Below, piece after piece: positions 38,718 through 48,743 of a stretch of DNA of 64,000 nucleotides. The translations under genes were made by a program, and so were the position numbers. Position 1 is the stretch's first letter; every line of letters starts with the position of its first letter. This DNA is from Mammaliicoccus sciuri. GTDB taxonomy: Bacteria; Bacillota; Bacilli; Staphylococcales; Staphylococcaceae. The notes beneath the pieces are model-generated. The model made no database searches, was not told the origin of the DNA, and worked only from the letters and a program-made list of their open reading frames with translations. The stretch spans positions 1,550,001 to 1,614,000 of the forward strand of contig NZ_CP094824.1 in NCBI RefSeq assembly GCF_025561425.1. Direction: 5' to 3'.

Positions 38718-39377
38718 CTATTTTAATACATTTACAAATTTTTCGGCAACCTCTTCACTAGAATTCGGATTTTGTCCTGTGACAAATTTACCGTCTGCAA
38801 CTGTATGCGATTCAAAGTCAGCACCTTTAACGAATCGAGCACCTTGCTTTTCAAGTTTTGTTTGTAGCAAGAATGGTACATCATTTTCTAAATTCATTGC
38901 TTTTTCTTCACTATCAGTAAAAGCAGTTAATTTAACACCATCCACTAAATAGTTCCCATTTGGAAGCTTAGCGCCAACAAATGCACTTGGACCGTGGCAA
39001 ACTGCACCAATCACCTTATCGTTATTTCTATAATATGCTAGCATATCTTCCAAGTCTTCATTATTCGGAAAGTCAAATACTGTTCCATGACCACCAGGTA
39101 AGAAAATGCCATCATAACTCTCAAACACGATGTCTCTAATACTATATGTTTGTTGTAACTTTTCTAATACGTCATGATATTCTTTCGCTTCGTCATTTTG
39201 AGTTGAATTTGGATCTATCGGAACACTGCCACCTTTTACAGATGCAATATCCACTTCTAATCCATTTTTAATAAATACTTTATAAGGAATTGCTGCTTCT
39301 TCTAGCCATAACCCAGTTGGTTTTCCATCTTTAAATTGAGATGCATTTGTAACAACTATGAGAACTTTTTTGCTCAT
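38718..39377 (-). CDS. DJ-1/PfpI family protein (Hsp31/glyoxalase III-like)
   Basis: The 219-residue class I glutamine-amidotransferase-like protein has the nucleophile elbow AVCHGPSAF and the acidic partner in FLPGGHGTVFDFP. Glu near the N-terminus (LEEAAIPY) completes the usual Glu-Cys-His set. Family members are glyoxalase III or stress chaperones; the precise role is not fixed. The ATG at 39377 follows AGGAG; the in-frame GTG before it abuts the site. It lies between trpA and femA. Confidence 0.88.
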   Translation of the reverse strand: MSKKVLIVVTNASQFKDGKPTGLWLEEAAIPYKVFIKNGLEVDIASVKGGSVPIDPNSTQNDEAKEYHDVLEKLQQTYSIRDIVFESYDGIFLPGGHGTVFDFPNNEDLEDMLAYYRNNDKVIGAVCHGPSAFVGAKLPNGNYLVDGVKLTAFTDSEEKAMNLENDVPFLLQTKLEKQGARFVKGADFESHTVADGKFVTGQNPNSSEEVAEKFVNVLK

Positions 39378-39457
39378 TAGAAACACTCCTTTTCATTTGT
39401 TAATGTCGATTATACATGAAGTGTGTTTCTATTTCTTCTATTAAGGGTTATGCTTTT

Positions 39458-40189
39458 TTATTCTTCATCTAAAGCTTTTCTAATACTTTGTAAATACGCT
39501 TGAGTTTGTTCTGTTGAATCATTTTTTAATCTTTTAACAATTTCACTACCAATTACAATCCCATCACTAAATGACTTTATTTCTTTAGCATGTTCTTCAG
39601 TTCTAATACCAAATCCACAAACAACAGGTACATTAGCGTGTTGTTGTATAAATTTAATTTTATCTTTTAAAGATTCATGGAAACCACGGCCATCACCAGT
39701 CGTTGCATTCATTGTCACTGTGTAAATAAAGCCTTCTGCATGCTCAGCTATTTGCTTAATTCGTTCATCACTAGAAGTCATCGCAATTAAAGAAATTAAT
39801 TTAATGTTTTTAGGCTGTAAATGTTTTTTAAATCTTTGTCCAAGTTCAAATGGTAAATCTGGAATGATTAAACCGTAAACGTTTGCTTCAGCAATTCGTT
39901 CTATAAAAGCGTCGACACCGTATGCATCAATTAAATTATAATAAGTCATAAATAAATATGATGTATTGATTTCATCTTTATGTTCGATCAGTTGATCAAT
40001 AATTTTATTAACAGACATCCCTTGTTTAATCGCTTCTTGTCCAGCCGCCATAATCGTTGGGCCATCAGCAACAGGATCTGAGAAAGGTAAACCAATTTCT
40101 ATATAATCTGCGCCATTTTCGTCCATAAGTTTGACTGAATCTATAAAATCTTTGTTTCCCATGACATATGGTATAAATAATTTACGCAT
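39458..40189 (-). CDS. trpA: Tryptophan synthase alpha subunit
   Basis: TrpA splits indole-3-glycerol phosphate to indole. The 243-residue TIM barrel contains [18 protein letters not shown] with the catalytic acids and GFGIRTEEH in the phosphate site. It begins directly at [11 protein letters not shown], short of the N-terminal helix of enteric TrpA, as in staphylococci. It overlaps trpB by 8 bp. Confidence 0.96.
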   Translation of the reverse strand: MRKLFIPYVMGNKDFIDSVKLMDENGADYIEIGLPFSDPVADGPTIMAAGQEAIKQGMSVNKIIDQLIEHKDEINTSYLFMTYYNLIDAYGVDAFIERIAEANVYGLIIPDLPFELGQRFKKHLQPKNIKLISLIAMTSSDERIKQIAEHAEGFIYTVTMNATTGDGRGFHESLKDKIKFIQQHANVPVVCGFGIRTEEHAKEIKSFSDGIVIGSEIVKRLKNDSTEQTQAYLQSIRKALDEE

Positions 40190-41408
40190 GATGATCCCCC
40201 TTCTCTTGCATATACTTTCTAATTGTTTCCATGTCTTTATCTCCTCTACCAGAAACCGTCACAACAATAATTTCATCTTTATCCATTGTTGGCGCTAGTT
40301 TCTCGACGTAACTCAATGCATGAGCACTTTCAATAGCTGGAATAATACCTTCTAATTGTGTAAATTTAATAAGCGCATCCATCGCTTCAGTATCACTTGC
40401 ATTCGGATATTGAACACGCCCAATATTGTTATAATAACTATGTTCCGGACCTACACCTGGATAATCTAATCCTGCAGAAATAGAGTGCGCAAGCTCGACT
40501 TGTCCATTTTCATCTTGAATTAAATACATTCTAGAACCATGTAACACGCCTGGTTTCCCTTTTTCAATAGCTAAAGCGTGTTTAGTGGTATCTACACCTT
40601 CACCAGCAGCTTCAACGCCGTATAATTTAACAGATTCATCATTTACAAATGGATAGAATGTACCAATTGCATTTGAACCGCCACCTATACATGCAACGAC
40701 TGCATCTGGTAATCGAGATTCTTTCTCTAATATTTGTTTCTTAATTTCTTTACCAATCACACTTTGTAAATCTCTTACGATAGTTGGGAATGGATGAGGA
40801 CCTAACGCTGATCCAAGTAAATAATGTGTATCTTCAACATGTGAAACCCAATATTGTAAAGCTTTGTTTACTGCATCAGATAATGTACCTTGTCCGTCTG
40901 TTACAGGTACAACTTTAGCGCCTAACAATTCCATTCTGAATACATTTAATGCTTGTCTTTCAATATCTTCTTCACCCATAAATACGATAAGTTCCATATC
41001 AAACAGTGCTGCAATTGTTGCACTTGCTACACCGTGTTGACCGGCTCCAGTTTCAGCAACGAGCTTTCTTTTACCCATTTTCTTAGCAATAAGTGCTTGT
41101 CCTAATGCGTTATTGATTTTGTGAGCACCAGTATGATTTAAATCTTCTCTTTTTAAGTATATTTTTGCGCCGCCAAGTGCTTCTGTATAACGCTCAGCAT
41201 ATGTCAAAGGTGTCTCTCTACCTACATAATCTTTTAAATAAGCATTTAATGTTTTATGAAATTCCGGATCATTTTTTAATTGTTGATACGTATCGTTTAA
41301 TTCTTGTATAGCTGGCATTAATGTTTCTGGTACATATTGTCCACCAAATTCACCGAAAAATCCTAATTCATCTGCTTCTAATTGTATATTTTTATTCAAT
41401 TCAATCAT
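40182..41408 (-). CDS. trpB: Tryptophan synthase beta subunit
   Basis: TrpB joins indole and serine with PLP. The 408-residue protein has the PLP lysine in [21 protein letters not shown], and the phosphate-binding [12 protein letters not shown]. It overlaps trpF (ATGA) and trpA, so translation is coupled through the operon. Confidence 0.97.
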   Translation of the reverse strand: MIELNKNIQLEADELGFFGEFGGQYVPETLMPAIQELNDTYQQLKNDPEFHKTLNAYLKDYVGRETPLTYAERYTEALGGAKIYLKREDLNHTGAHKINNALGQALIAKKMGKRKLVAETGAGQHGVASATIAALFDMELIVFMGEEDIERQALNVFRMELLGAKVVPVTDGQGTLSDAVNKALQYWVSHVEDTHYLLGSALGPHPFPTIVRDLQSVIGKEIKKQILEKESRLPDAVVACIGGGSNAIGTFYPFVNDESVKLYGVEAAGEGVDTTKHALAIEKGKPGVLHGSRMYLIQDENGQVELAHSISAGLDYPGVGPEHSYYNNIGRVQYPNASDTEAMDALIKFTQLEGIIPAIESAHALSYVEKLAPTMDKDEIIVVTVSGRGDKDMETIRKYMQEKGDHHA

Positions 41409-42022
41409 TCCTTTACATATGTTAGTAATGCTTTAATTTTCTCTTTATCTTTTTGTCCGTTCGTTTCAATTCCACTTGATATGTCATAACCATTATGATT
41501 AAAGTTTAATGATTCGATTTGTTTAATTTTATCTATATTAATACCACCAGCAATTAAATACGGAATATTGTTTAATGCATTTAATATGGACCAATCATAA
41601 GATACCCCAGTACCACCATAATCTTTTGAAGGCGTATCGATTAAAAATAAATCTATATCATTTTTAAAAGTTTCTATATTAGTAAGTAATTGATCATTAG
41701 CAGGTAAAGCTTTATAAATCTTAATATGCGGATACTTTTCTTTAACCTCTTGTATAAATGACACAGATTCATCACCATGAAATTGTAGTGTATTAATAGA
41801 AGTTTCTTGAATAAGTTGATCAATTTCTACCATTGTTAAATTCACAACAACAGCTACGATATCAATCGTTTGGGGAATGTCTTTACTTAATGACTTTATT
41901 TCTTCAACAGATACATAACGTTTACTTTTTGGATACGTGATAAATCCAATTGCATCGACATGATACAATACAGCTGTTTCGATAGCTTCTTTATCTTGAA
42001 AGCCACAACATTTAATAAACAT
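41405..42022 (-). CDS. trpF: Phosphoribosylanthranilate isomerase
   Basis: The 205-residue TIM barrel has the catalytic Cys in IKCCGF (usually IKICG) and the catalytic Asp in [14 protein letters not shown], with a C-terminal phosphate site AGGINIDK. The ATG at 42022 follows AAGGTGAG and overlaps the end of trpC by 11 bp. Confidence 0.93.
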   Translation of the reverse strand: MFIKCCGFQDKEAIETAVLYHVDAIGFITYPKSKRYVSVEEIKSLSKDIPQTIDIVAVVVNLTMVEIDQLIQETSINTLQFHGDESVSFIQEVKEKYPHIKIYKALPANDQLLTNIETFKNDIDLFLIDTPSKDYGGTGVSYDWSILNALNNIPYLIAGGINIDKIKQIESLNFNHNGYDISSGIETNGQKDKEKIKALLTYVKE

Positions 42023-42806
42023 GTTGCTCACCTTGTTTTTCTAGTCGTAAACTTGGTAAAAATTCATCTAAGTGTGGATGTTTCATTAATGACTCCCCAA
42101 TTAATGCGCCATCAATACCACTACCGATAATACTTTTCACATCATCTAAAGTACGAATACCACTTTCAGAAATGTATGTTACACCTGGTTTAATTTGTGT
42201 TAAGATCTCATTCGTATGTTTAACGTCTGTGACAAATCTTTTTAAGTCACGATTATTAACGCCAATTAACTGTGCACCAATTTCGTGTGCGATATCGAGT
42301 TCCTCTTTATCATGTACTTCGACAAGTACTTCTAAACCTTTTTCTGTCGCATATGCGTATAACGTTTCGAGTTCTTCTTTTGATAAAATATTCACGATTA
42401 ATAATACGATTGAGGCACCAACATGATGCGCTAAGTCAATTTGTCTTTTATCAATAATAAAATCTTTACATAATACAGGTAATGTCGTCTTAGTTGTTAA
42501 ACTTTGTAATCTTTCATAACTGCCATCGAAATATTTTTCATCCGTTAATATTGATATAGCAGATGCACCGTGTTGTTCATATAGTTTTATTTGAGTAGCC
42601 ATATCTCGTTTCGGAATATCTGATACTGTAGGACTTTTTGCTTTTAATTCAGCAATAATATTTAATTTATTATCATGCTGTGTACGACTTAAGAAAGATG
42701 TTTTATGTTGAACATCCACTTTTTCCAATGTATTTAATTTTTGTTCATAATATTGATCATTTAGTAATGTTTTTTTATATTCTACAATCTCATCCAATAT
42801 TGTCAT
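42012..42806 (-). CDS. trpC: Indole-3-glycerol phosphate synthase
   Basis: The 264-residue TIM barrel has the catalytic lysines in [10 protein letters not shown] and VLCKDFIID and the phosphate-binding ISESGIRT and ALIGESLM. It is separate from TrpF, as in other Firmicutes. GGAGG precedes the ATG, which overlaps the trpD end by 17 bp. Confidence 0.96.
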   Translation of the reverse strand: MTILDEIVEYKKTLLNDQYYEQKLNTLEKVDVQHKTSFLSRTQHDNKLNIIAELKAKSPTVSDIPKRDMATQIKLYEQHGASAISILTDEKYFDGSYERLQSLTTKTTLPVLCKDFIIDKRQIDLAHHVGASIVLLIVNILSKEELETLYAYATEKGLEVLVEVHDKEELDIAHEIGAQLIGVNNRDLKRFVTDVKHTNEILTQIKPGVTYISESGIRTLDDVKSIIGSGIDGALIGESLMKHPHLDEFLPSLRLEKQGEQHVY

Positions 42807-43806
42807 AAACTTTGCCTCCTACAGCTTCTAATGTATTTAATGCATGTTTCTCATCTATTAAAGATTCTGCTAACGTAATACCTTCTTTGATAGAGTCTAC
42901 TTTTTGACCTGTATATAACGCTAACGCAGCATTTAATACAACGACATCTCTTTTAGGACCATGATCTTGTCCTGTTAAAATATCTAAAGTAATGACTTTG
43001 TTTTCTTCAGGTGTTCCACCTTTTAATGATTCGTTAGGCGCTGATTGTAATCCGTAGTCTTCAGCATTTACAGTGTAATGTTTAATACCTTCATCTTGAG
43101 ATACTTCATATATAATGTTGTCACCAGATAAAGTAGCTTCGTCCATGCCACCTGCACCATGTACGATAATGGCACGTTTTCTTCCTAATTTATAAATTGC
43201 TTCAGCAATAATTTTAAGTTTCGTTTCATCATAAACACCCATCACTTGGTAATCTAAATGATATGGGTGAATCATTGGTCCAAGTAAATTAAATGTTGTC
43301 GGTGTTGGTATTGATTTACGAACAGGTTGTACAGTTTTCATAATCGGATACGTTTCCGTTGCACTTAAAAATGCTAAATTTGTTTCGTTTACTTTTTCTG
43401 TCGCTTGTTTAATAGGTGTTGTTTGTATATTTAAAGCAGATAAGATATCAATGCTACCTGTTTTAGATGTAATACTTTTATTACCATGTTTCAAAACTTT
43501 TAAGCCAGCTGCCGCAACAACAAATGAAGCGGTTGTTGAAATATTAAAGCTGCCAGAATGGTCACCACCTGTGCCACAAACACAAATACTATTTTCTAAA
43601 TAAGGTCTTTCTTTATATGTTGTTTCGATTAAACTTTGACTTAAGTTCGATAATTCATCTGATGTTTCACCTTTCATACTTAATGCTACTAAATGTGCAA
43701 CCTTTAATGATACATCTGCTTGTTCATCCATCATTAAATCTACAAATGATTTCATTTCTTGTTGCGATAAATCATGATACTGAATGAGTTGTTTTAATGT
43801 GTTCAT
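42790..43806 (-). CDS. trpD: Anthranilate phosphoribosyltransferase
   Basis: The 338-residue protein has the PRPP-site motif [30 protein letters not shown] and the family GPMIHP. The ATG at 43806 follows GGAAGG; an in-frame GTG three codons earlier is less likely. The start lies 35 bp inside the end of trpG. Confidence 0.95.
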   Translation of the reverse strand: MNTLKQLIQYHDLSQQEMKSFVDLMMDEQADVSLKVAHLVALSMKGETSDELSNLSQSLIETTYKERPYLENSICVCGTGGDHSGSFNISTTASFVVAAAGLKVLKHGNKSITSKTGSIDILSALNIQTTPIKQATEKVNETNLAFLSATETYPIMKTVQPVRKSIPTPTTFNLLGPMIHPYHLDYQVMGVYDETKLKIIAEAIYKLGRKRAIIVHGAGGMDEATLSGDNIIYEVSQDEGIKHYTVNAEDYGLQSAPNESLKGGTPEENKVITLDILTGQDHGPKRDVVVLNAALALYTGQKVDSIKEGITLAESLIDEKHALNTLEAVGGKVYDNIG

Positions 43807-44368
43807 AATTTGCACCTTCCTTTGTTATGCCGATAAAAGCTTTTATAATTTCATTTCCATGATCTGAAGCAAATGATTCAGGATGAAATTGTACTCCGAA
43901 ATGTGGTTTTATTTTATGTTCAAATGATTGTATGGAATCCTTCGTTCTTACTGTAATTTTTAAAGTGTTAGGAAATGTTTTTTCATCACTAATTAACGAG
44001 TGATATCTCATAATATTAAAATGCTGCTCGCATTCTTGATATAATTTCGAAGTTTCGATAATATCAATTTGATCGACTTTACCGTGCTTAACTTCTTTAC
44101 CTACGACAACTTCTCCACCGTAATATGTCGTTAATGCTTGAGCGCCTAAACAAATACCTAATATCGGTTTATCTTTATAAGCTGTTATTAAATTTTTTAA
44201 GTCTTCTGTATCATTAGGATGACCAGGTCCTGGAGATATTACCAATCCATCAATATTTAAATTGAATGGAGCCTCATCTGGATGATAGATCACGACATCA
44301 TCATGTTGCTTAATTAAATCTACTAAGTTGTATGTGAATGAATCATAATTATCAATTACTAGTATCAT
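43772..44368 (-). CDS. trpG: Anthranilate synthase component II (glutamine amidotransferase)
   Basis: The 198-residue class I amidotransferase supplies ammonia to TrpE. The triad is visible: Cys in GICLGAQAL, and His and Glu in QFHPESFAS; the N-terminus is LVIDNYDSFTYNLV. In some Firmicutes this subunit also serves folate synthesis, but here it is inside the trp operon. It overlaps trpE by four bases. Confidence 0.95.
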   Translation of the reverse strand: MILVIDNYDSFTYNLVDLIKQHDDVVIYHPDEAPFNLNIDGLVISPGPGHPNDTEDLKNLITAYKDKPILGICLGAQALTTYYGGEVVVGKEVKHGKVDQIDIIETSKLYQECEQHFNIMRYHSLISDEKTFPNTLKITVRTKDSIQSFEHKIKPHFGVQFHPESFASDHGNEIIKAFIGITKEGANYEHIKTTHSVS

Positions 44369-45768
44369 GGTGTAACCTCCAATAAACTTTTTGCTTTGAT
44401 CATCGTTTCTTTTAATTCTTTTTGTGGGTTTGAATCATATACAACACCGCATCCAGCTTCTACATTTACATATTCGTTATCTACAACCATCGTTCTAATA
44501 GTTAAAGCAAAATCTAAATCGTGGTTGCAGTTAATATAGCCAACACCACCAGCGTATATACCGCGTTTTCTTTTTCTGCTTTCATAAATTCTTGTAATTG
44601 CTCTCGTCTTAGGTGCACCGGATACTGTTCCTGCTGGTAATAAAGCTGTAATCATTTGAAGCGGTGTAATGTTTGGTCTAATTTTACCTTCGACGATTGA
44701 GACGATATGCATAACATGTTCAAATCTTTCAACAGTCATTAACTTAGGCATATATACTGAACCTGTTTGTGCAATCATATTTAAATCATTTCTTCCAAGA
44801 TCGACAAGCATGCGATGTTCAGCTAATTCTTTTTCATCTGTAATCAGTGCAATTTCATTTTGTTTATCTTCTTCTTCTGTTTGACCTCGTTTGTTTGTAC
44901 CTGCTATTGGATTCGTTGTAATGATGTCACCTTGTTTCTTAATGAAACTTTCTGGTGAAGAACCGATGATCGTTCTTTCTTCATCGTCAATGTAATACAT
45001 ATATGGACTTGGGTTTTGTCTTTTTAAGTTTTTATAAATTTGAAGTTTCAATGTATCTTTATGTTGTTCGTTAAAGTAATGTTTATATTTATAAATTCTT
45101 GAAGGTACGACTTGGAACATATCACCTTTACTAATCAGTGATTTATAATATTCGACTTCTTGCATGAAATCTTCTTCACTTATATTTGTTTCAAGTTCAC
45201 CTCTTAATGTATGATCAATTTTATTTTGAAATAGTGAAATATCTTTTAATGTTTCAATCATATTATTAAGTTCTTGCTCAACTTCTTCTTCCGTAATCTG
45301 ACTAAAAAGATTAGATGCGATAACAAACAATTCTTCTTTAAAATGATCAAATACGTATACAGATTCAACGAGATTAAATGAAGCGTCAGGAATATCTGAT
45401 TGCAATTCAATTTGCTTAAGTAATTTATTTTGATATCTTATTAAATCGAAACTACAATACCCGATCATGCCAGATACAAATGGTAAATGTGTTAACGCCT
45501 CTGGAACTTCGTCAACTTTCATATTATTGATGAAATCTTCTAGTGATTCATATGGGCGCTCATTTACAAGTTGCACTTCTTCATTTATGAATATTTGTAA
45601 ATAATCATCATATAAATTCACTTTTCCAACTGCATCGAAAGCTACAATCGAAAATCTACCTTTCATTTGATCTGTACTTGCACTTTCTAAAAGCATTTTC
45701 TTTCGATTTATTTGTCCTAAAGTTTCTGGGGTAATATCAGCATTTAACTTTTTAAATTTAATAATCAT
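44365..45768 (-). CDS. trpE: Anthranilate synthase component I
   Basis: TrpE makes anthranilate from chorismate. The 467-residue protein has the C-terminal chorismate-binding domain with IIGSSPESFIK, NPIAGTNKRG, RMLVDLGRNDL and AGTVSGAPKTRA. The N-terminal regulatory domain holds the LLESAS tryptophan-site motif. It is first in the operon, behind two T-boxes. Confidence 0.96.
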   Translation of the reverse strand: MIIKFKKLNADITPETLGQINRKKMLLESASTDQMKGRFSIVAFDAVGKVNLYDDYLQIFINEEVQLVNERPYESLEDFINNMKVDEVPEALTHLPFVSGMIGYCSFDLIRYQNKLLKQIELQSDIPDASFNLVESVYVFDHFKEELFVIASNLFSQITEEEVEQELNNMIETLKDISLFQNKIDHTLRGELETNISEEDFMQEVEYYKSLISKGDMFQVVPSRIYKYKHYFNEQHKDTLKLQIYKNLKRQNPSPYMYYIDDEERTIIGSSPESFIKKQGDIITTNPIAGTNKRGQTEEEDKQNEIALITDEKELAEHRMLVDLGRNDLNMIAQTGSVYMPKLMTVERFEHVMHIVSIVEGKIRPNITPLQMITALLPAGTVSGAPKTRAITRIYESRKRKRGIYAGGVGYINCNHDLDFALTIRTMVVDNEYVNVEAGCGVVYDSNPQKELKETMIKAKSLLEVTP

Positions 45769-45784
45769 CTTAATCCTCCTTAAT

Positions 45785-45985
45785 AAAAAAACCGCGCATA
45801 AACATCCTAATCAAACAGGACGCTTATGCGCGGTACCACCTTAATTAATAAGTATATAACTTATTCGCTCATTCAATATTTAATTATGTCGACATGGCCC
45901 CCATTTCTAAATTAAACTGTGTTAGTTTACATCAACCACTAACTTTCTGTTTGCTACAGGCTTTAATTTATACTTATAACCACTG
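45785..45985 (-). promoter_or_regulatory. Trp T-box riboswitch, promoter-distal unit (next to trpE)
   Basis: On the minus strand the leader has the stem I core (AGAAAGTTAGTGG... and AACTAACAC), a specifier region AAATGGGGGCC with UGG, the T-box AATTAAGGTGGTACCGCG (45829-45846), and a terminator with arms ACCGCGCATAA and TTATGCGCGGT followed by T7. Uncharged tRNA-Trp should favour the antiterminator and let trp transcription proceed. Confidence 0.9.
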
Positions 45986-45994
45986 ATTTAGGTA

Positions 45995-46212
45995 TACAAA
46001 AAGACACCACAGTATACGCTATCTGTAAGGACGCGTTACCGTGGTGCCACCTTAGTTAACATTGAATTTCATGTTCACTCTAAATTTCATTTAATTGATA
46101 ATTTGAAAGCCCAATTCTCTCATTGTGTGTAGTGCTAATTTACATCAACCATTAGCTTTCTATTTGCTACTATCAACACGAGATACTCATCTTTCAAATT
46201 CCGAATGATTTC
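45995..46212 (-). promoter_or_regulatory. Trp T-box riboswitch, promoter-proximal unit
   Basis: A second full T-box precedes the first on the same transcript. It has stem I segments AGAAAGCTAATGG and ATTAGCAC, specifier GAATTGGGC with UGG, the T-box GTTAACTAAGGTGGCACCAC (46038-46057) and a terminator pairing CACCACGGTAACGC with GCGTATACTGTGGTG followed by a T run. Both specifiers read UGG, so two tandem checks of tRNA-Trp control the operon. Confidence 0.9.
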
Positions 46213-46231
46213 TTCGGATTAATTAAATATC

Positions 46232-46260
46232 ACTATACGAGAATAAATTTTAAATGTCAA
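46232..46260 (-). promoter_or_regulatory. sigma-A promoter of the trp operon
   Basis: On the minus strand a perfect TTGACA (46255-46260), 17 bp and TATAGT (46232-46237) lie just after the M42 peptidase stop. Confidence 0.88.
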
Positions 46261-46274
46261 CCCTTAAATTCTGA

Positions 46275-47321
46275 TTAGTTTTTAATTTCTGATAAACAAT
46301 AAGCTCTTAATAACTTTTCACTTTCAAGAATAGAATCTTCATGTGTGCGTTCTAAAGCATGTGAAGATTCAATACCTGCACCGAATAATCCATGTCTAAT
46401 ATCTGCTCCAGCATGTAAAGCAGCAGAAGCATCAGAACCATAATAAGGATATATATCTAATTTATATTGAATATCATTTTCTTTACATAAATTGACTAAA
46501 TGATTTCTCAAACCTACATGATATGGACCTGAAGCATCTTTTACACAAATAGATACTGTGTATTCATCAGAAGCTTGCCCATCTCCTAATGCGCCCATAT
46601 CAAATGCGATAAATTCTACAACTTTATCTGAAATACTTGAATTTGCACCATATCCAATTTCCTCATTGTTTGAAATATAAAATTGTGTCGTATGTGGAAG
46701 TTCGACATTTTCTTCTTTAAGATATTTTAAAAATTGTAAAATCATCGCAACACTCGCTTTATCATCAAGGTGTCGAGATTTAACAAATCCTGATTCTGTA
46801 TGTACAAATCTTGGATCGAAACTCACAGCATCTCCAATTTCAATACCTAATGCTCTTGTATCTTCTGGATTAAATGTCTTTTCATCTAATCTGACTTCCA
46901 TATGTTCGGCATTTCGTGGAATTTCTGTATTATTTTTATAAACATGGACACTTGTTTCATGTAAACAAATGGTACCTGTTATTTCTTTTCCACTTTGCGT
47001 AGTGATGGTACAATATTCCCCTTCAATCGCATTCCAACTAAATCCCCCAATTAAATCTAGTTGCAATCTACCATCTTCTTTAATATCTTTAACAATTGCA
47101 CCTAATGTGTCAACGTGTGCTGTAATCAGACGTTGTGCATCATCATTTTTTCCTGGTACGTTGATAAATAAGCCGCCTTTGTGTGTTACACTCGTATCAT
47201 AATTTAATGATTCAGCAACTTTTCTACAATATTCAACTGCTGGATCAGCAAATCCCGATGGACTATTAATGTAAACAAGTTCTTTAATTGTATTGATCGT
47301 TTCTTTTACGTTAATTGTCAT
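46275..47321 (-). CDS. M42 family metallopeptidase (glutamyl aminopeptidase-like)
   Basis: The 348-residue protein is a cobalt/zinc aminopeptidase of family M42. Metal ligands are visible in ITAHVDTLG, SRHLDDKASV, the NNEEIGYGA glutamates, and AFDMGA; the final His is in GIESSHALERTH. It acts on peptides in the cytoplasm. No terminator separates it from the trp promoter, so read-through into the trp leader is possible. Confidence 0.92.
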   Translation of the reverse strand: MTINVKETINTIKELVYINSPSGFADPAVEYCRKVAESLNYDTSVTHKGGLFINVPGKNDDAQRLITAHVDTLGAIVKDIKEDGRLQLDLIGGFSWNAIEGEYCTITTQSGKEITGTICLHETSVHVYKNNTEIPRNAEHMEVRLDEKTFNPEDTRALGIEIGDAVSFDPRFVHTESGFVKSRHLDDKASVAMILQFLKYLKEENVELPHTTQFYISNNEEIGYGANSSISDKVVEFIAFDMGALGDGQASDEYTVSICVKDASGPYHVGLRNHLVNLCKENDIQYKLDIYPYYGSDASAALHAGADIRHGLFGAGIESSHALERTHEDSILESEKLLRAYCLSEIKN

Positions 47322-47434
47322 ATTACCACTCCTTATACATTTATTATCATTCTATACTTTTAAAAAAATAAATCAATAACACTTGCTTTCACACACTAAC
47401 TTACTTTAAACTATTAAAGTATTGGAGGGATTTT

Positions 47435-48526
47435 ATGCAACGCGTATTTATAGTTGGACTAGGATTAATAGGTGGGAGTTTAATACAAAATATTAAATTT
47501 TATCATCCCAATTTACATATAACAGGTTACGATTATTTTGAAAAACATTCAGAAATCGCATTATCAATGAAAATTATAGATGAAATCGCAACAGACTTTG
47601 ATTCTAGTGCAAGTCAAGCAGATTTAATTATATTAGCCACACCCGTACAACAATCTATCGAGTATGGTAAGCGTTTATTAGAAATTGATACTAAACCAGG
47701 ATTAATCGTTACCGATACAGGTAGTACGAAATTAGGATTAAGTTCACTTGAATCACAATTATTAGAACAAGATATACATTTAATCGGTGGACATCCAATG
47801 GCAGGTAGCCATAAGTCAGGTGTCACAAATTCTAAAAAACATTTATTCGAGAATGCTTATTATGTATTGATATATGACCAAGAAGAAAATGAAGCGGCTT
47901 ATAGTGAAGCCAAACATTTGCTAGAACCTACTAAAGCAAAATTCATCAAAATGTCAGCAAAAGAACATGACTATGTAACAGGCGTCGTCAGTCATTTTCC
48001 ACATGTCATCGCATCAAGTTTAATTCATATGAACGAAGAAAACACACAAATATCCGAATATGTCAGAACACTAGCAGCAGGCGGTTTCCGTGACATCACA
48101 CGAATCGCGAGCAGTAATGCAGATATGTGGCGTGACATCACATTAGAAAATAAAGAACATCTTGTCACACTTATGGAAAATTGGATCGAACAAATGACAC
48201 ATACGAAAGAAATGATTGAAGAAGGAAATCCAGCATTAATTCATGATTTTTATCAATCAGCCAAAACATATAGAGACCAACTCCCTATTAAAGAACAAGG
48301 TGCCCTAACTTCAACATTCGATTTATATGTTGATATCCCAGATAAACCAGGTATGATCAGTGAAGTAACAAGAATACTCGGTCAAAATCACATATCAATA
48401 ACAAATATCCGAATATTAGAAGTAAGAGAAGACATTATGGGTGCATTGAGACTAAGTTTCAAATCAAGCACAGATAGAGATCGCGCAATAGAAGCCTTAC
48501 AATCATTTGATACGTATACATTGTAA
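47435..48526 (+). CDS. tyrA: Prephenate dehydrogenase
   Basis: TyrA makes 4-hydroxyphenylpyruvate on the tyrosine branch. The 363-residue protein starts with a NAD Rossmann motif (VFIVGLGLIGGSL), has the signature GGHPMAGSHKSG, and ends in an ACT domain (about residues 295-360) for feedback by tyrosine. GGAGGG precedes the ATG. It diverges from the M42/trp block, grouping aromatic synthesis genes. Confidence 0.95.
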   Translation: MQRVFIVGLGLIGGSLIQNIKFYHPNLHITGYDYFEKHSEIALSMKIIDEIATDFDSSASQADLIILATPVQQSIEYGKRLLEIDTKPGLIVTDTGSTKLGLSSLESQLLEQDIHLIGGHPMAGSHKSGVTNSKKHLFENAYYVLIYDQEENEAAYSEAKHLLEPTKAKFIKMSAKEHDYVTGVVSHFPHVIASSLIHMNEENTQISEYVRTLAAGGFRDITRIASSNADMWRDITLENKEHLVTLMENWIEQMTHTKEMIEEGNPALIHDFYQSAKTYRDQLPIKEQGALTSTFDLYVDIPDKPGMISEVTRILGQNHISITNIRILEVREDIMGALRLSFKSSTDRDRAIEALQSFDTYTL

Positions 48527-48547
48527 TATTGAATATCGAGATTAGGA

Positions 48548-48585
48548 AAAAAGCCAAGAGATTTAAGGTCTCTTGGCTTTGTTTT
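48548..48585 (+). terminator. Terminator after tyrA
   Basis: AAAGCCAAGAGA (48550-48561) pairs with TCTCTTGGCTTT (48569-48580), then GTTTTG. The arm sequence AGCCAAGAG also recurs in the repeat array at 4711 and 6248. Confidence 0.75.
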
Positions 48586-48591
48586 GCGTAT

Positions 48592-48641
48592 AACTCACAT
48601 TTTTTACGATTTCGTGAGTTTACTGCCTTCTTAACTCACAT
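48592..48641. repeat. Hairpin repeat patch related to the 4.6-kb array
   Basis: AACTCACAT occurs at 48592 and 48633 (41-bp spacing) with GTGAGTT between them at 48614. The order AACTCAC, ACGAT(T/C)TCGTG(A/T)GTTTA, TTAACTCACATC is the same as at 4610-4659, so the two patches are copies of one repeat. Confidence 0.75.
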
Positions 48642-48657
48642 CCTCCTTCATTCAAAC

Positions 48658-48743
48658 AAAAAACTGCCCATAAGGTACTGCACCCCTAAAGTTAGAGTAA
48701 AAAAACTAACTTTAGGGGGTCACTACCTAATAGGCAGTTTTTT
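48658..48743. repeat. Nested palindrome: 13-bp inverted repeat inside a terminator-like stem
   Basis: An outer stem AAAAAACTGCC (48658-48668) with GGCAGTTTTTT (48733-48743) surrounds a perfect inner pair CCCCTAAAGTTAG (48683-48695) with CTAACTTTAGGGG (48706-48718). The inner ends TACTGCACCCC and, reversed, TAGTGACCCCC resemble IS150-group IS ends (TGTACTG.ACCC). It looks like a miniature element or fused IS ends lodged in a terminator. The outer stem can still terminate either strand. Confidence 0.6.
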
